Position numbers and translations under genes: made by a program. A DNA stretch of 54,868 nt from assembly GCF_006335005.1 (NCBI RefSeq), contig NZ_VDMP01000022.1, positions 85,957 to 140,824 on the forward strand, given 5' to 3'. Positions 40,046 through 48,564 of the stretch are shown one piece after another (position 1 is the stretch's first letter; every line of letters starts with the position of its first letter). The notes beneath the pieces were generated by a model that ran no database searches, had not been told where the DNA came from, and saw nothing but the letters and a program-made list of their open reading frames with translations. The stretch is from Nocardioides albidus. Lineage in GTDB: Bacteria; Actinomycetota; Actinomycetes; Propionibacteriales; Nocardioidaceae.

Positions 40046-40089
40046 CTTCACCCGCGCGCAACCTTCCTGCCGGGAACGGTTCACGGACG
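40046..40089 (+). promoter_or_regulatory. Possible PhoP box before the PhoX-like gene
   Basis: CTTCACCCGCG (40046-40056) and GTTCACGGACG (40079-40089) are 33 bp apart, exactly three 11-bp units, as in Streptomyces PHO boxes. The two units between them are poor matches. Confidence 0.3.
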
Positions 40090-40106
40090 ACTGGTCAGGT
40101 GCACCC

Positions 40107-42197
40107 ATGACCTCCGTGCGCCCCGAGAACCGCCCGCTGCTCGCCCTCGCTCCCGCCTCCGGGGCCGAGGGCAACCGGCACGGTTCGCGCTCCCACATGA
40201 CCTGCTTCTTCCGGTGCGGCAACGCCTGCGACCAGCCCGAGCCGAACCCGACCGACCACGTGCACGTGCGGGACGAGATCGCGAGGGCCGTCGGCCGTCG
40301 TGGCTTCCTGCGCGGCGGCACCCTCACCGCCGGCGCCCTCATCGTCGGCGGCGTCGTGCACTCGGGTGGCCTCGCGGCCGCCGCGACCCAGGCGCCGCGC
40401 CGTCCCGGTGCCCCGAGCGGGCACGGCTCCCTCGGCCAGGCGGCCTTCACGCCGGTCGAGCCCAACCGGCGCGACGCGTTCGTGACCGCGCAGGGCTTCG
40501 ACCACGACGTGGTCGTCCGTTGGGGCGACCCGGTCGTCCAGGGGGCGCCGGAGTTCGACGCCCACGCCCAGACGGTCGAGTCCGCGCGCCAGCAGTTCGG
40601 CTACAACTGCGACTACGTCGGCCTGCTGCCGCTCGACGACGACGAGGCCCTGCTCGTGGTCAACCACGAGTACACCGACGAGAACCTGATGTTCCCGACC
40701 GGCGCGTACTCCGCCGACGACGTCAAGCGGATCTCGATCGCGAGCCACGGGATGTCCGTGGTCACGGTCCGCCGGCACAAGCCGGCCGGCTCCTGGAAGC
40801 GCACCGGACCGGGGCGCTCCCCGCACAACCGCCGCCTCCACGACGCCACCGTCTTCGAGCTGACCGGTCCGGTCGCCGGCGACACGCGCGTGAGGACGAC
40901 GGCCGACCCCGCCGGCAGGAACGTCCTCGGCACGCTCAACAACTGCGCCGGCGGCACCACCCCGTGGGGCACGGTGCTGTCCGGCGAGGAGAACTTCAAC
41001 CAGTACTTCGACAAGGGCGCCGGCCTCGATCCGCGGTACGCCGCCCAGTACGCGCGCTACGGCATCACCGGCTCCGGCCGCGGCTGGGGCACCGTCGACC
41101 CGCGCTTCGACCTGTCGAAGGAGCCCCACGAGCCGCACCGCTTCGGCTGGATCGTGGAGGTCGACCCCTACGACCCGACGTCGACGCCGCGCAAGCACAC
41201 GATGCTCGGCCGCTTCAAGCACGAGGGCGCCAACATCGCCCTCTCCACCGACGGGCACGCCGTGGCGTACATGGGCGACGACGAGCGCGGCGACTACCTC
41301 TACAGGTTCGTCTCCGCCGCGAAGTACGACGGCTCGGGCACCAAGGCGGCACGCGCCCACAACCTGACCCTGCTCACCAAGGGCACGCTGTACGTCGCCA
41401 AGCTGGTCGGCGACGGCACCGAGGACGGCCTCTTCGACGGCACCGGCACCTGGCTGCCGCTGGCGAGCGACACCCAGTCGTTCGTCGACGGCATGTCCGT
41501 CCAGGACGTGCTGCTGTTCACCCGCCTCGCTGCCGACAAGGTCGCTCCGACCAAGATGGACCGGCCCGAGGACGTCGAGCCCAACCCGGTCAACGGCAAG
41601 GTGTACGCCGCGCTCACCAACAACTCCAACCGCGGCAACGCGGCCATGCCGGTCGACGAGGCCAACCCGCTGGCCAGCTCGCAGGTCCGCGCCAGCATCG
41701 CGGCCCCGCTGACCAAGGCGAGCGGCAACCGCAACGGCTACGTCCTCGAGATGACCCCCGGCGGCGGCGACCACGCCGCGACCACGTTCACCTGGGACCT
41801 GTTCCTCGTGTGTGGCGACCCGTCCGCCCCGGAGACCTGGTTCGGCGGCTTCGACAAGTCCAAGGTCAGCCCGATCAGCTGCCCCGACAACGTCAGCTTC
41901 GACAGCGCCGGCAACCTGTGGATCTCCACCGACGGCAACGTCCTCGGCAGCAACGACGGCGTCTTCCGGGTTCCGGTCGCCGGTCCGAACCGCGGCCAGG
42001 TCCAGCAGTTCTGCACCGTGCCCAAGGGGGCCGAGGCCTGCGGCCCGCTCGTCACCGACGACGACCGCTCGCTCTTCGTCGCCGTCCAGCACCCCGGCGA
42101 GATCGACGGGGCCAGCTTCGAGCAGCCCGCCAGCACCTGGCCGCACACCGACGCCTTCCCGCGCCCGTCGGTCGTGGTCGCCTTCAAGTCCCGCTGA
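40107..42197 (+). CDS. PhoX-family (DUF839) exported phosphatase
   Basis: A 696-aa beta-propeller protein of the PhoX family, calcium- and iron-dependent alkaline phosphatases that release phosphate from organic phosphates outside the cell. A Tat signal is present (GRRGFLRGGTLTAGALIVGG, about residues 63-82) after a long N-terminal extension with MTCFFRCGNACDQPE. Motifs include LVVNHEYTDEN, TLNNCAGGTTPWGTVLSGEE and FDSAGNLWISTDGN. Homologues respond to phosphate limitation. The gene is monocistronic and runs toward a convergent SDR. Confidence 0.9.
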   Translation: MTSVRPENRPLLALAPASGAEGNRHGSRSHMTCFFRCGNACDQPEPNPTDHVHVRDEIARAVGRRGFLRGGTLTAGALIVGGVVHSGGLAAAATQAPRRPGAPSGHGSLGQAAFTPVEPNRRDAFVTAQGFDHDVVVRWGDPVVQGAPEFDAHAQTVESARQQFGYNCDYVGLLPLDDDEALLVVNHEYTDENLMFPTGAYSADDVKRISIASHGMSVVTVRRHKPAGSWKRTGPGRSPHNRRLHDATVFELTGPVAGDTRVRTTADPAGRNVLGTLNNCAGGTTPWGTVLSGEENFNQYFDKGAGLDPRYAAQYARYGITGSGRGWGTVDPRFDLSKEPHEPHRFGWIVEVDPYDPTSTPRKHTMLGRFKHEGANIALSTDGHAVAYMGDDERGDYLYRFVSAAKYDGSGTKAARAHNLTLLTKGTLYVAKLVGDGTEDGLFDGTGTWLPLASDTQSFVDGMSVQDVLLFTRLAADKVAPTKMDRPEDVEPNPVNGKVYAALTNNSNRGNAAMPVDEANPLASSQVRASIAAPLTKASGNRNGYVLEMTPGGGDHAATTFTWDLFLVCGDPSAPETWFGGFDKSKVSPISCPDNVSFDSAGNLWISTDGNVLGSNDGVFRVPVAGPNRGQVQQFCTVPKGAEACGPLVTDDDRSLFVAVQHPGEIDGASFEQPASTWPHTDAFPRPSVVVAFKSR

Positions 42198-42340
42198 CCC
42201 GGCCCGAACTGACCTGAAGATCGCATCGACCCGGCTGAACCTGACCTGAAGATCGCATCGACCCGGCCGAACCTGACCTGAAGAAGGTCAGATTCGGCCG
42301 GGTCGACGCGTTTCGCGGGTCAGTTCCGGCCGGGTCGGGG
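42198..42340. repeat. 32-bp direct repeats with inverted copies between convergent genes
   Basis: Copies at 42198-42229 and 42230-42261 (30 of 32 positions or more agree, allowing one small gap), a partial third at 42262-42283, then inverted copies at 42285-42305 and about 42317-42340 (CAGTTCCGGCCGGGTCG). The unit reads CCCGGCCGAACCTGACCTG, then AAGATCGCATCGA. The whole intergenic gap is built from it. Confidence 0.85.
42259..42305. terminator. 21-bp hairpin, bidirectional terminator
   Basis: 42259-42279 pairs with 42285-42305 at 20 of 21 positions around a 5-nt loop. It sits between the PhoX-like gene and the convergent SDR. Confidence 0.7.
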
Positions 42341-42348
42341 CGACGGGG

Positions 42349-43110
42349 TCAGGTGATGGTCATCCCGCCGTCGACGGCGAGGGTCTGGCCGGTGATGTAG
42401 CCCGCGGCGTCGGAGGCGAGGAAGACCGCGGTCGCGGCGAGCTCGCGAGGGTCGCCCTTGCGGCCGGCGGGGACTCGACCCATCTGCTGCTCGATGTAGC
42501 CCTCGGGGTAGTTGTCGGTCATCTCCGAGGCGAAGAAGCCCGGCGCCAGGGCGTTGACGCGGATGCCCTTGCGGCCCGTCCACTGCTGGGCGAGGTCGCG
42601 GGTCAGGCCGATGATCCCGGCCTTGGAGGCGGCGTACGCGGCCTGGGGGAGCCCTGCCGTGGTGATGCCGAGCATCGAGGAGATGTTGACGATGCTCGAG
42701 CCGGGCTTCATCACCCGGCCGCAGGCCTGTGCCATCCAGTAGCTGCCGTTGAGGTTGATGTCGATGACCTGGGTGAACTGCTCGACCGTCTCCCGCGTCG
42801 CGGGTACGGCGGTGCCGACGCCCGCGTTGTTGATCAGGATGTCGACCCGCCCGAACTCCGCCATCGCCGCGTCGACGAGCGCCTGGCAGGACGCGGCGTC
42901 GGCGACATCGGTGGCGACGCTGACCGCTCGGCGGCCCGCGGCCTCGACGAGCGCGGCCGTGTCGGCGAGCCGGTCGGCGCGCCGCGCGCCGAGCGCGACG
43001 TCCGCGCCCGCCTCGGCCAGAGCCTTGGCGAAGTCGACGCCGAGTCCGGAGCTGGCGCCGGTGACGACGGCGACCTTGCCGTCGATTCGGAAGAGATCGG
43101 TGACAGTCAT
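42349..43110 (-). CDS. SDR family oxidoreductase
   Basis: Classical short-chain dehydrogenase, 253 aa. Rossmann motif VVTGASSGLG (about residues 15-24), NNAG at about 90, catalytic Ser in VNISSMLG and Tyr-x3-Lys in AAYAASKAG. The Gly/Arg/Arg after the second strand (LGARRADRL) favours NADP(H). The substrate is unknown. Its promoter (TAGCGT) gives a leaderless start and lies back to back with the leuS leader promoter. Confidence 0.9.
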   Translation of the reverse strand: MTVTDLFRIDGKVAVVTGASSGLGVDFAKALAEAGADVALGARRADRLADTAALVEAAGRRAVSVATDVADAASCQALVDAAMAEFGRVDILINNAGVGTAVPATRETVEQFTQVIDINLNGSYWMAQACGRVMKPGSSIVNISSMLGITTAGLPQAAYAASKAGIIGLTRDLAQQWTGRKGIRVNALAPGFFASEMTDNYPEGYIEQQMGRVPAGRKGDPRELAATAVFLASDAAGYITGQTLAVDGGMTIT

Positions 43111-43116
43111 GCCCGC

Positions 43117-43122
43117 ACGCTA
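43117..43122 (-). promoter_or_regulatory. -10 element of the SDR gene
   Basis: TAGCGT on the minus strand, 6 nt before the ATG at 43110. Confidence 0.5.
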
Positions 43123-43147
43123 GCGGTCATCGGAGCGCTCGGGGGAG

Positions 43148-43153
43148 TAGGAT
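43148..43153 (+). promoter_or_regulatory. -10 element of the leuS leader
   Basis: TAGGAT, 6 nt before the GTG of the leader peptide. Confidence 0.6.
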
Positions 43154-43159
43154 GACCGC

Positions 43160-43186
43160 GTGCGGACGAACCTGCTTCTTACCTAG
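43160..43186 (+). CDS. Leucine leader peptide VRTNLLLT
   Basis: An 8-codon ORF (GTG CGG ACG AAC CTG CTT CTT ACC, TAG stop) with three Leu codons in a row, two of them CTT, which is rare in so GC-rich a genome. It starts 6 nt after a -10 hexamer and therefore begins at the mRNA 5' end. A hairpin and a terminator follow before leuS. Ribosome stalling on Leu codons when charged tRNA-Leu is low would change which hairpin forms. This is a transcription attenuator for leuS. Confidence 0.75.
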   Translation: MRTNLLLT

Positions 43187-43216
43187 CCGCGTCGACGACC
43201 TGACCGGTCGACGCGG
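43187..43216 (+). promoter_or_regulatory. Pause or alternative hairpin of the leuS attenuator
   Basis: CCGCGTCGAC (43187-43196) pairs with 43207-43216 around a 10-nt loop. It starts at the base after the leader stop codon, so a ribosome stalled at the Leu codons would cover its left arm. The alternative antiterminator pairing is not obvious to me. Confidence 0.6.
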
Positions 43217-43218
43217 CG

Positions 43219-43243
43219 GCCCCTCCCTGTCGAGGGGCTTTTT
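43219..43243 (+). terminator. Attenuator terminator before leuS
   Basis: GCCCCTC (43219-43225), 6-nt loop, GAGGGGC (43232-43238), then TTTTT (43239-43243). It lies 59 bp before the leuS start. Confidence 0.8.
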
Positions 43244-43302
43244 CATGTCCGGGCCAGGTCGGGGGCGCGCATCGTGAGCAGGGCAGAGACGAGAGAGTTG
43301 AG

Positions 43303-45735
43303 ATGAGCAGCGAGAACGACGTCCCTCAGGGGGGCCACTACGACGTCCATGCGGTCGAGGAGAAGTGGCTGCCGATCTGGGAGTCGCTGGACCCGTTCCG
43401 GGCCGACGACGCGGCCGTGCTGGCGGGGGACAGGCCGAAGTTCTACGGCCTGACGATGTTCCCCTACCCCAGCGGTGACCTGCACATGGGCCACGCCGAG
43501 GTGATGGCGCTGCACGACGTCCTGTGCCGCTACAAGAGGTTCCGCGGGTTCGAGGTGCTCAACCCGATGGGCTGGGACTCCTTCGGCCTGCCGGCGGAGA
43601 ACGCGGCGATCAAGAACGACGAGCACCCGGCGACGTACACCTACGCCAACATCGAGACCCAGTTCACCTCGTTCAAGAAGTACGGCCTGAGCTTCGACTG
43701 GTCGCGCCGCCTGCACACCTCGGACCCCGAGTACTACAAGTGGACCCAGTGGCTCTTCCTCAAGCTGCGCGAGCACGGGCTGGCCTACCGCAAGAACTCG
43801 CCGGTCAACTGGTGCCCCAACGACCAGACCGTGCTGGCCAACGAGCAGGTGCTGGCCGACGGCACCTGCGAGCGCTGCGGGGCCGAGGTCACCAAGAAGG
43901 AGCTGACGCAGTGGTACTTCAGGACCACGGCGTACGCGCAGGAGCTCTACGACTCGCTCGATGACCTGCAGGACAGCTGGATCCCGAAGGTCGTCAACGC
44001 GCAGCGCAACTGGATCGGCCGCTCCGAGGGCGCCCACGTGTCGTTCGACGTCGAGGGCCACGACCCGATCACGGTCTTCACCACGCGTCCCGACACGCTG
44101 GTCGGCGCGACCTTCATGGTCGTGGCGGCCGACGCCAAGCTGGCCCAGGAGCTGGTGGCGCCCGAGCGCGCGCAGGCGCTGGAGGACTACCTCGCCGAGG
44201 TCCGCAAGTCGTCCGACATCGACCGGCTCGCGACGGACCGCCCCAAGACCGGCGTCGACCTGGGCGTGACGGCGACCAACCCGCTGACCGGCGAGGAGAT
44301 CCCGGTCTGGGCGGCCGACTACGTGCTGGCCGACTACGGCACCGGCGCGATCATGGCGGTCCCGGCCCACGACGACCGCGACCGTGAGTTCGCCGAGAAG
44401 TTCGGCCTCCCGATCGTGCCCGTGTACGCGGAGTCCGACGAGGAGGGCTCGCAGCCCTACGACAAGGCCGCCGAGGTGTCGAAGGCGATCGCCGCGGTCG
44501 AGGCCAACGGCCACGGCGAGGGCACCGTCAACTTCCGGCTGCGCGACTGGCTGCTGTCCCGCCAGCGCTACTGGGGCGCCCCGATCCCGATCATCCACTG
44601 CCCGGTCGACGGCGAAGTGCCGGTCCCCGAGGACCAGCTGCCCGTCGAGCTGCCGGAGCTGCGCGGCGCCGACCTCAAGCCCAAGGGCACCTCGCCGCTG
44701 GGCGCGGCGGCCGAGTGGGTCAACGTCAGCTGCCCGACCTGCGGCGGTCCCGCGACCCGCGACACCGACACCATGGACACCTTCGTCGACTCGTCCTGGT
44801 ACTTCTTCCGCTACCTCTCGCCCCACGACAGCACGCAGGCGTTCGACCCCGCGCTGGCCAAGGCCTGGGGCCCGGTCGACTTCTACCTCGGCGGCTCCGA
44901 GCATGCCGTGCTCCACCTGCTCTACGCACGCTTCTTCACCAAGGCGATGCGCGACATGGGCCTGATCGACTGGGACGAGCCCTTCTCGGCGTACCTGTCG
45001 CAGGGCACGGTCATCAACAACGGCCACAAGATGAGCAAGTCGCTCGGCAACGGCGTCGCGCTCGGTGCCCAGCTCGACGAGTTCGGCGTCGACGCCGTCC
45101 GGTTGACCCTGGTCTTCGCCAGCCCGCCCGAGGACAACATCGACTGGGCCGACGTCTCGCCGGCCGGCTCGGCGAAGTTCCTGCAGCGCGCCTGGCGGCT
45201 GTCCGGCGACGTGACCTCGGCCGCGGGCACCGACCCGAGCACCGGCGACACCGCGTTGCGCAAGGTCACCCACAAGACGATCGACGAGGCGGCCCATCTG
45301 CTCGACTCGTACCGCTTCAACGTGGTCGTGGCGCGCACCATGGAGCTGGTCAACGCGACCCGCAAGGCGATCGACAGCGGCTGCGGCCCGGAGGACCCCG
45401 CGGTCCGCGAGGCCGCCGAGACGGTGGCGATCCTGCTGTCCCTGGTGGCGCCGTACACCGCCGAGGAGATGTGGGAGCGGCTGGGCCACGAGCCGTCGGT
45501 CGCCCGGGCCTCATGGCCGCAGGTGGACCCGGAGCTGCTGGTCGAGGACTCGGTCACCGCCGTGGTCCAGATCCAGGGCAAGGTCCGCGGCCGCCTGGAG
45601 GTCTCGCCCGACATCAGCGAGGCCGACCTGGAGGCCGCCGCGCTGGCCGATCCCGCGGTCGTCAAGGCGATCGACGGGCGCGCGGTCCGCAAGGTCATCG
45701 TGCGCGCGCCGAAGCTCGTCAACATCGTCGTCTGA
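43303..45735 (+). CDS. leuS: Leucyl-tRNA synthetase (LeuS)
   Basis: Class I synthetase, 810 aa. HMGH in [15 protein letters not shown] (the HIGH motif) and KMSKS in [10 protein letters not shown]. The editing domain includes [13 protein letters not shown], and zinc-like Cys pairs are in CERCG and CPTCGGP. The C-terminal anticodon-binding domain ends [12 protein letters not shown]. The ATG follows a GAGAGAG ribosome site. Expression is probably set by the upstream Leu attenuator. Confidence 0.98.
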   Translation: MSSENDVPQGGHYDVHAVEEKWLPIWESLDPFRADDAAVLAGDRPKFYGLTMFPYPSGDLHMGHAEVMALHDVLCRYKRFRGFEVLNPMGWDSFGLPAENAAIKNDEHPATYTYANIETQFTSFKKYGLSFDWSRRLHTSDPEYYKWTQWLFLKLREHGLAYRKNSPVNWCPNDQTVLANEQVLADGTCERCGAEVTKKELTQWYFRTTAYAQELYDSLDDLQDSWIPKVVNAQRNWIGRSEGAHVSFDVEGHDPITVFTTRPDTLVGATFMVVAADAKLAQELVAPERAQALEDYLAEVRKSSDIDRLATDRPKTGVDLGVTATNPLTGEEIPVWAADYVLADYGTGAIMAVPAHDDRDREFAEKFGLPIVPVYAESDEEGSQPYDKAAEVSKAIAAVEANGHGEGTVNFRLRDWLLSRQRYWGAPIPIIHCPVDGEVPVPEDQLPVELPELRGADLKPKGTSPLGAAAEWVNVSCPTCGGPATRDTDTMDTFVDSSWYFFRYLSPHDSTQAFDPALAKAWGPVDFYLGGSEHAVLHLLYARFFTKAMRDMGLIDWDEPFSAYLSQGTVINNGHKMSKSLGNGVALGAQLDEFGVDAVRLTLVFASPPEDNIDWADVSPAGSAKFLQRAWRLSGDVTSAAGTDPSTGDTALRKVTHKTIDEAAHLLDSYRFNVVVARTMELVNATRKAIDSGCGPEDPAVREAAETVAILLSLVAPYTAEEMWERLGHEPSVARASWPQVDPELLVEDSVTAVVQIQGKVRGRLEVSPDISEADLEAAALADPAVVKAIDGRAVRKVIVRAPKLVNIVV

Positions 45736-45781
45736 GCGGCTCGCCCGAGCCTGTCGGCTTGTGCGCCGCCGACCACCATGT

Positions 45782-45801
45782 TTGACTGACGCGTCAGATC
45801 T
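45782..45801. promoter_or_regulatory. TetR operator, site 1 (own promoter)
   Basis: TTGACTGACGCGTCAGATCT with the perfect 12-bp core CTGACGCGTCAG (45786-45797); TTGACT may also be the -35. It starts 35 bp before the GTG at 45817. Related sites lie at 46560 and 49360. Confidence 0.65.
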
Positions 45802-45816
45802 GACCAGGAGGCAGTG

Positions 45817-46422
45817 GTGGCGAGACCGAGTGTCGAGGCCGAGCGTCGCGAGCAGATCCTCTCCGCCACCCGGTCGGTGGTGGCGGAGAAGGGGTTCAAG
45901 GCGATGCGCGTCGCGGACGTCGCCGCGCGCAGTGGGATCAGCAGCGGCACGATCCACTACTACTTCGACACCAAGCGCGATCTCATGCACGCCGCCTTCG
46001 AGTGGAACTTCGAGAACTCCGAGGCGCGCCGTGCAGCCCTCCTCGAGGACATCGACGACCCCTCGGAACGGCTGCGGATGCTGCTGGCGTCCTATCTGCC
46101 GGCCGACGACCTCCTGATCGAGTCCTGGCACCTCTGGTGCTCCCTGTGGGTGGAGGCCATTCATGAGCCTGACCTGCAGGAACTCAACGAGAAGGTGTAC
46201 GGCGAGTGGCGCCGTGGCATGGCGGCGATCATCCGCGACGGGCAGCTGCGCGGGCGCTTCGTCGACGGCGATCCGGTGCTGTTGACCAACGCCCTCATCA
46301 GCATGGTGGACGGGCTGGCGATCCAGGTCCTGATGTCGTCCCGGTCGATGACCCTGGACCGGATGCGGGCCACCTGCGACGGCGTGGTCGACCTGCTGAC
46401 CCTGCCGGCCGCGGCCGGCTGA
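45817..46422 (+). CDS. TetR-family regulator
   Basis: A 201-aa regulator. The N-terminal HTH is RVADVAARSGISSGTIHYYF (about residues 30-49), preceded by REQILSATRSVVAEKGFKAM. The C-terminal ligand domain is Trp-rich (ESWHLWCSLWVEAIHEPDL), as in BetI/TetR_C_6-like proteins. GTG at 45817 is preferred over GTG at 45814: AGGAGG (45806-45811) is 5 nt from the former and 2 nt from the latter. It probably controls itself and the two downstream units, because all three promoters carry a related palindrome. Confidence 0.88.
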   Translation: MARPSVEAERREQILSATRSVVAEKGFKAMRVADVAARSGISSGTIHYYFDTKRDLMHAAFEWNFENSEARRAALLEDIDDPSERLRMLLASYLPADDLLIESWHLWCSLWVEAIHEPDLQELNEKVYGEWRRGMAAIIRDGQLRGRFVDGDPVLLTNALISMVDGLAIQVLMSSRSMTLDRMRATCDGVVDLLTLPAAAG

Positions 46423-46445
46423 GCACTCCTCCCTCCCGCGTCCCG

Positions 46446-46476
46446 GCGCGCCCTCGTCATCGACGGGGGCGCGCTT
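46446..46476 (+). terminator. Terminator-like hairpin after the TetR gene
   Basis: GCGCGCCC (46446-46453) pairs with 46467-46474 around a 13-nt loop with a small inner pairing; only TT follows. Confidence 0.45.
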
Positions 46477-46559
46477 CGTCGTTGCGGCCGCGTCCGGTGG
46501 GGACGGCGCGCCCGGCGCCTTGACATGGCGCGTGAGCGCGATCACACTCATCCCCAGAC

Positions 46560-46579
46560 TTATCTGACGCGCCAATCAA
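46560..46579. promoter_or_regulatory. TetR operator, site 2 (importer operon)
   Basis: TTATCTGACGCGCCAATCAA, 15 of 20 identical to site 3 and sharing CTGACGCG with site 1. It ends 14 bp before the binding-protein ATG. Confidence 0.55.
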
Positions 46580-46593
46580 CTTAGGAGTTCTCG

Positions 46594-47460
46594 ATGCGCT
46601 CAACCCGTTCCCTGGCCCTGGCCGCGGCGCTGCCCGCGCTGCTCGCCCTCAGCGCCTGCAGCAGCGGCGCGCCCGAGGCCAGCGGTGCCGAGTCCTCGGA
46701 CTGCGAGGTCTACGGCGAGAAGGGCTCCATCGACATCGCGCCGGCCGCGAAGGGCGAGCTCACGGTGCAGACGAACCTGCCCTCGCCGGGCTGGTGGAAG
46801 GGCACCACGCCCGAGTCCATCGCCGGTGGCTTCGAGTACTGCCTCGCGGTCAACGTCGCCCACCGTGCCGGCATCGACAAGGTCCGGGTCGAGAACGTCT
46901 CCTTCGACGCCCTCGTCGCCGGTCAGACCAAGGACTACGACATGGCGATGGCGCAGATCTCGGTCACGCCCGAGCGCCAGGAGGTCGTGCAGTTCTCCGA
47001 GCCCTACTTCGACTCCGACATCGGCGTTCTCGCCAAGGCCGACTCCGACATCAGCGCCGACAACATCCAGTCGAAGACCCTCGGCGTCCTGGTCGGCACG
47101 ACGGCCGTCGCGTACGTCAAGGACACCATCAAGCCCTCCGGCGACGTGAAGACCTTCCGCGACCAGAACGCGATGATCACCGCGGTCCGCAGTGGCGCCA
47201 TCGACGCCGCGATCCAGGACACCTCGATCGTGCTGGCCTTCGCGGGCGGCTCGAACGGCGACCTCGAGGTGAAGGGCCAGTACTCCTCCGGCGAGCACTA
47301 CGCGGCGATCTACCCGCACGGCTCGAAGAACGCCGCGGCCATCGACAGCGCCCTGGCCGACATGCGCGAGGACGGCACGCTGGACAAGCTGTCCGGCACC
47401 TGGCTCGGTCCGGAGCTCGGCGGCGACCCCAACGCCGTGGCGCGCTGGGACGAGAACTGA
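46594..47460 (+). CDS. Amino-acid-type ABC binding lipoprotein
   Basis: Extracellular binding lipoprotein of the SBP_bac_3 family, 288 aa. The lipobox is LLALSACSSG (Cys about residue 22). Core motifs are VENVSFDALVAGQTKDYDMA, ISVTPERQEVVQFSEPYFDS, the last two as in polar amino-acid binders, and GVLVGTTAVAYVKD. The ligand is unknown; a polar carboxylate or amino acid is likely. It is the first gene of an importer operon with a TetR-type site upstream and a TTAGGAG ribosome site. Confidence 0.9.
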   Translation: MRSTRSLALAAALPALLALSACSSGAPEASGAESSDCEVYGEKGSIDIAPAAKGELTVQTNLPSPGWWKGTTPESIAGGFEYCLAVNVAHRAGIDKVRVENVSFDALVAGQTKDYDMAMAQISVTPERQEVVQFSEPYFDSDIGVLAKADSDISADNIQSKTLGVLVGTTAVAYVKDTIKPSGDVKTFRDQNAMITAVRSGAIDAAIQDTSIVLAFAGGSNGDLEVKGQYSSGEHYAAIYPHGSKNAAAIDSALADMREDGTLDKLSGTWLGPELGGDPNAVARWDEN

Positions 47461-47462
47461 GC

Positions 47463-48563
47463 ATGGGCGTGCAGACCGCCGAGGCCAGCGAGCTGCGGGT
47501 CGGCCCCCCGCCGACGCCGCCCGGCCGGGTCACCGGCCTCATGGTCGTCGCGGGCGCGGCCGCCCTGCTCGCCGCGCTCGCCGCGCACCGCGCGATCGTG
47601 GCCGTGGTCGGCCTCGCCGAGGACCGCACGGCGCCCCTGGTCGCGATCGAGTGGGTCGTCACCCTGGTCGCCCTGGTGCCGGTCGTCCCCGTGGTCGCCG
47701 CCGCTCTGCGCGCGCGCAGCCGCGGCCGCCACCTGGCCGCGGGCGACCTGGTGGCCGCCCGCAGCGAGGCCGCAGCCGGCCGGGAGCGCGCGAGCATCGC
47801 GCTGGGCTGGGCGCTCGCCGTCCTCCTCATGGCCGCCCTGCTGGGCTTCGTCGCCGCCAACGACGGCGCGGTGGCCCACACCTTCTTGAAGTGGGAGTTC
47901 ATCCAGTCCACCTGGCGGCCGGTGGCGGAGGGATTCTGGATCAACATCCAGGTCTCCGTCGGCGCCGAGGTGCTGGTGCTGGTCCTGGGTCTCGTCGTGG
48001 CGATCATGCGCCTCGTCGGAGGTCCGGCCGGCCGACCGCTGCGGTGGCTCTCGACGGCGTACGTCGACATCTTCCGCGCGATCCCCAGCATCATCGTGCT
48101 CTACCTCGTCGGCTTCGGCCTGGCGCTCGCCGAGGTGCCGGTCATCAAGGATCTCACCCCGCTGTGGCTGGCGATCGTGGCGCTGACGCTGACCTACTCG
48201 GCGTACGTCGCCGAGGTCTACCGCGCGGGCATCGAGTCGCTGCACCCCAGTCAGTGGGCCGCGGCCCGCTCGCTCGGCCTGTCCTACGGGATGACCCTGC
48301 GCACGGTGATCGTCCCGCAGGCGGTGCGCCGGATCGTGCCCCCGCTGCTCAACGACTTCGTGGGCCTGCAGAAGGACACCGCGCTGATCGGCGTGATGGG
48401 CGTGGCCGACGCGTTCACCCGCGCGCAGCTGGAGTCCTCCGACGTCTTCAACCTCACCCCCGTCATCGTCGTCGCCGTGCTCTTCGTGATCATCACGATC
48501 CCGCAGGCGCGCTTCGTCGACCGGATGATCGCCCGCGAGCAGCGCAAGAGCGGAAGGGCCTGA
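47463..48563 (+). CDS. Amino-acid-type ABC permease with long N-terminal extension
   Basis: Membrane subunit of the importer, 366 aa; family members have about 220-240. The standard permease core occupies about residues 150-366 (FWINIQVSVGAEVLVLVLGL, EVYRAGIESLHPSQWAAARS as the EAA-like loop, LNDFVGLQKDTALIGVMG). The first 140 residues contain three more hydrophobic helices and a segment, AAGDLVAARSEAAAGRERAS, that recalls CD225-like helical hairpins. The ATG lies 2 bp after the binding-protein stop. Confidence 0.88.
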   Translation: MGVQTAEASELRVGPPPTPPGRVTGLMVVAGAAALLAALAAHRAIVAVVGLAEDRTAPLVAIEWVVTLVALVPVVPVVAAALRARSRGRHLAAGDLVAARSEAAAGRERASIALGWALAVLLMAALLGFVAANDGAVAHTFLKWEFIQSTWRPVAEGFWINIQVSVGAEVLVLVLGLVVAIMRLVGGPAGRPLRWLSTAYVDIFRAIPSIIVLYLVGFGLALAEVPVIKDLTPLWLAIVALTLTYSAYVAEVYRAGIESLHPSQWAAARSLGLSYGMTLRTVIVPQAVRRIVPPLLNDFVGLQKDTALIGVMGVADAFTRAQLESSDVFNLTPVIVVAVLFVIITIPQARFVDRMIAREQRKSGRA

Positions 48564-48564
48564 C

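Noticed and set aside
40046..40089. A confident PHO box upstream of the PhoX-like gene
   Set aside because: Only two of the four 11-bp units match; kept as a low-confidence feature and not as a finding.
43111..43302. A T-box riboswitch upstream of leuS
   Set aside because: No specifier loop or T-box core (such as the conserved TGG-containing bulge) can be seen, while a leaderless Leu-rich peptide with a terminator explains the region.
45738..45751. GGCTCG/CGAGCC inverted repeat after leuS as a terminator
   Set aside because: The loop is 2 nt and no T-run follows; probably fortuitous in GC-rich sequence.
45814..45816. GTG at 45814 as the start of the TetR gene
   Set aside because: It leaves only 2 nt to the AGGAGG ribosome site; the adjacent GTG at 45817 has 5 nt and the usual N-terminus.
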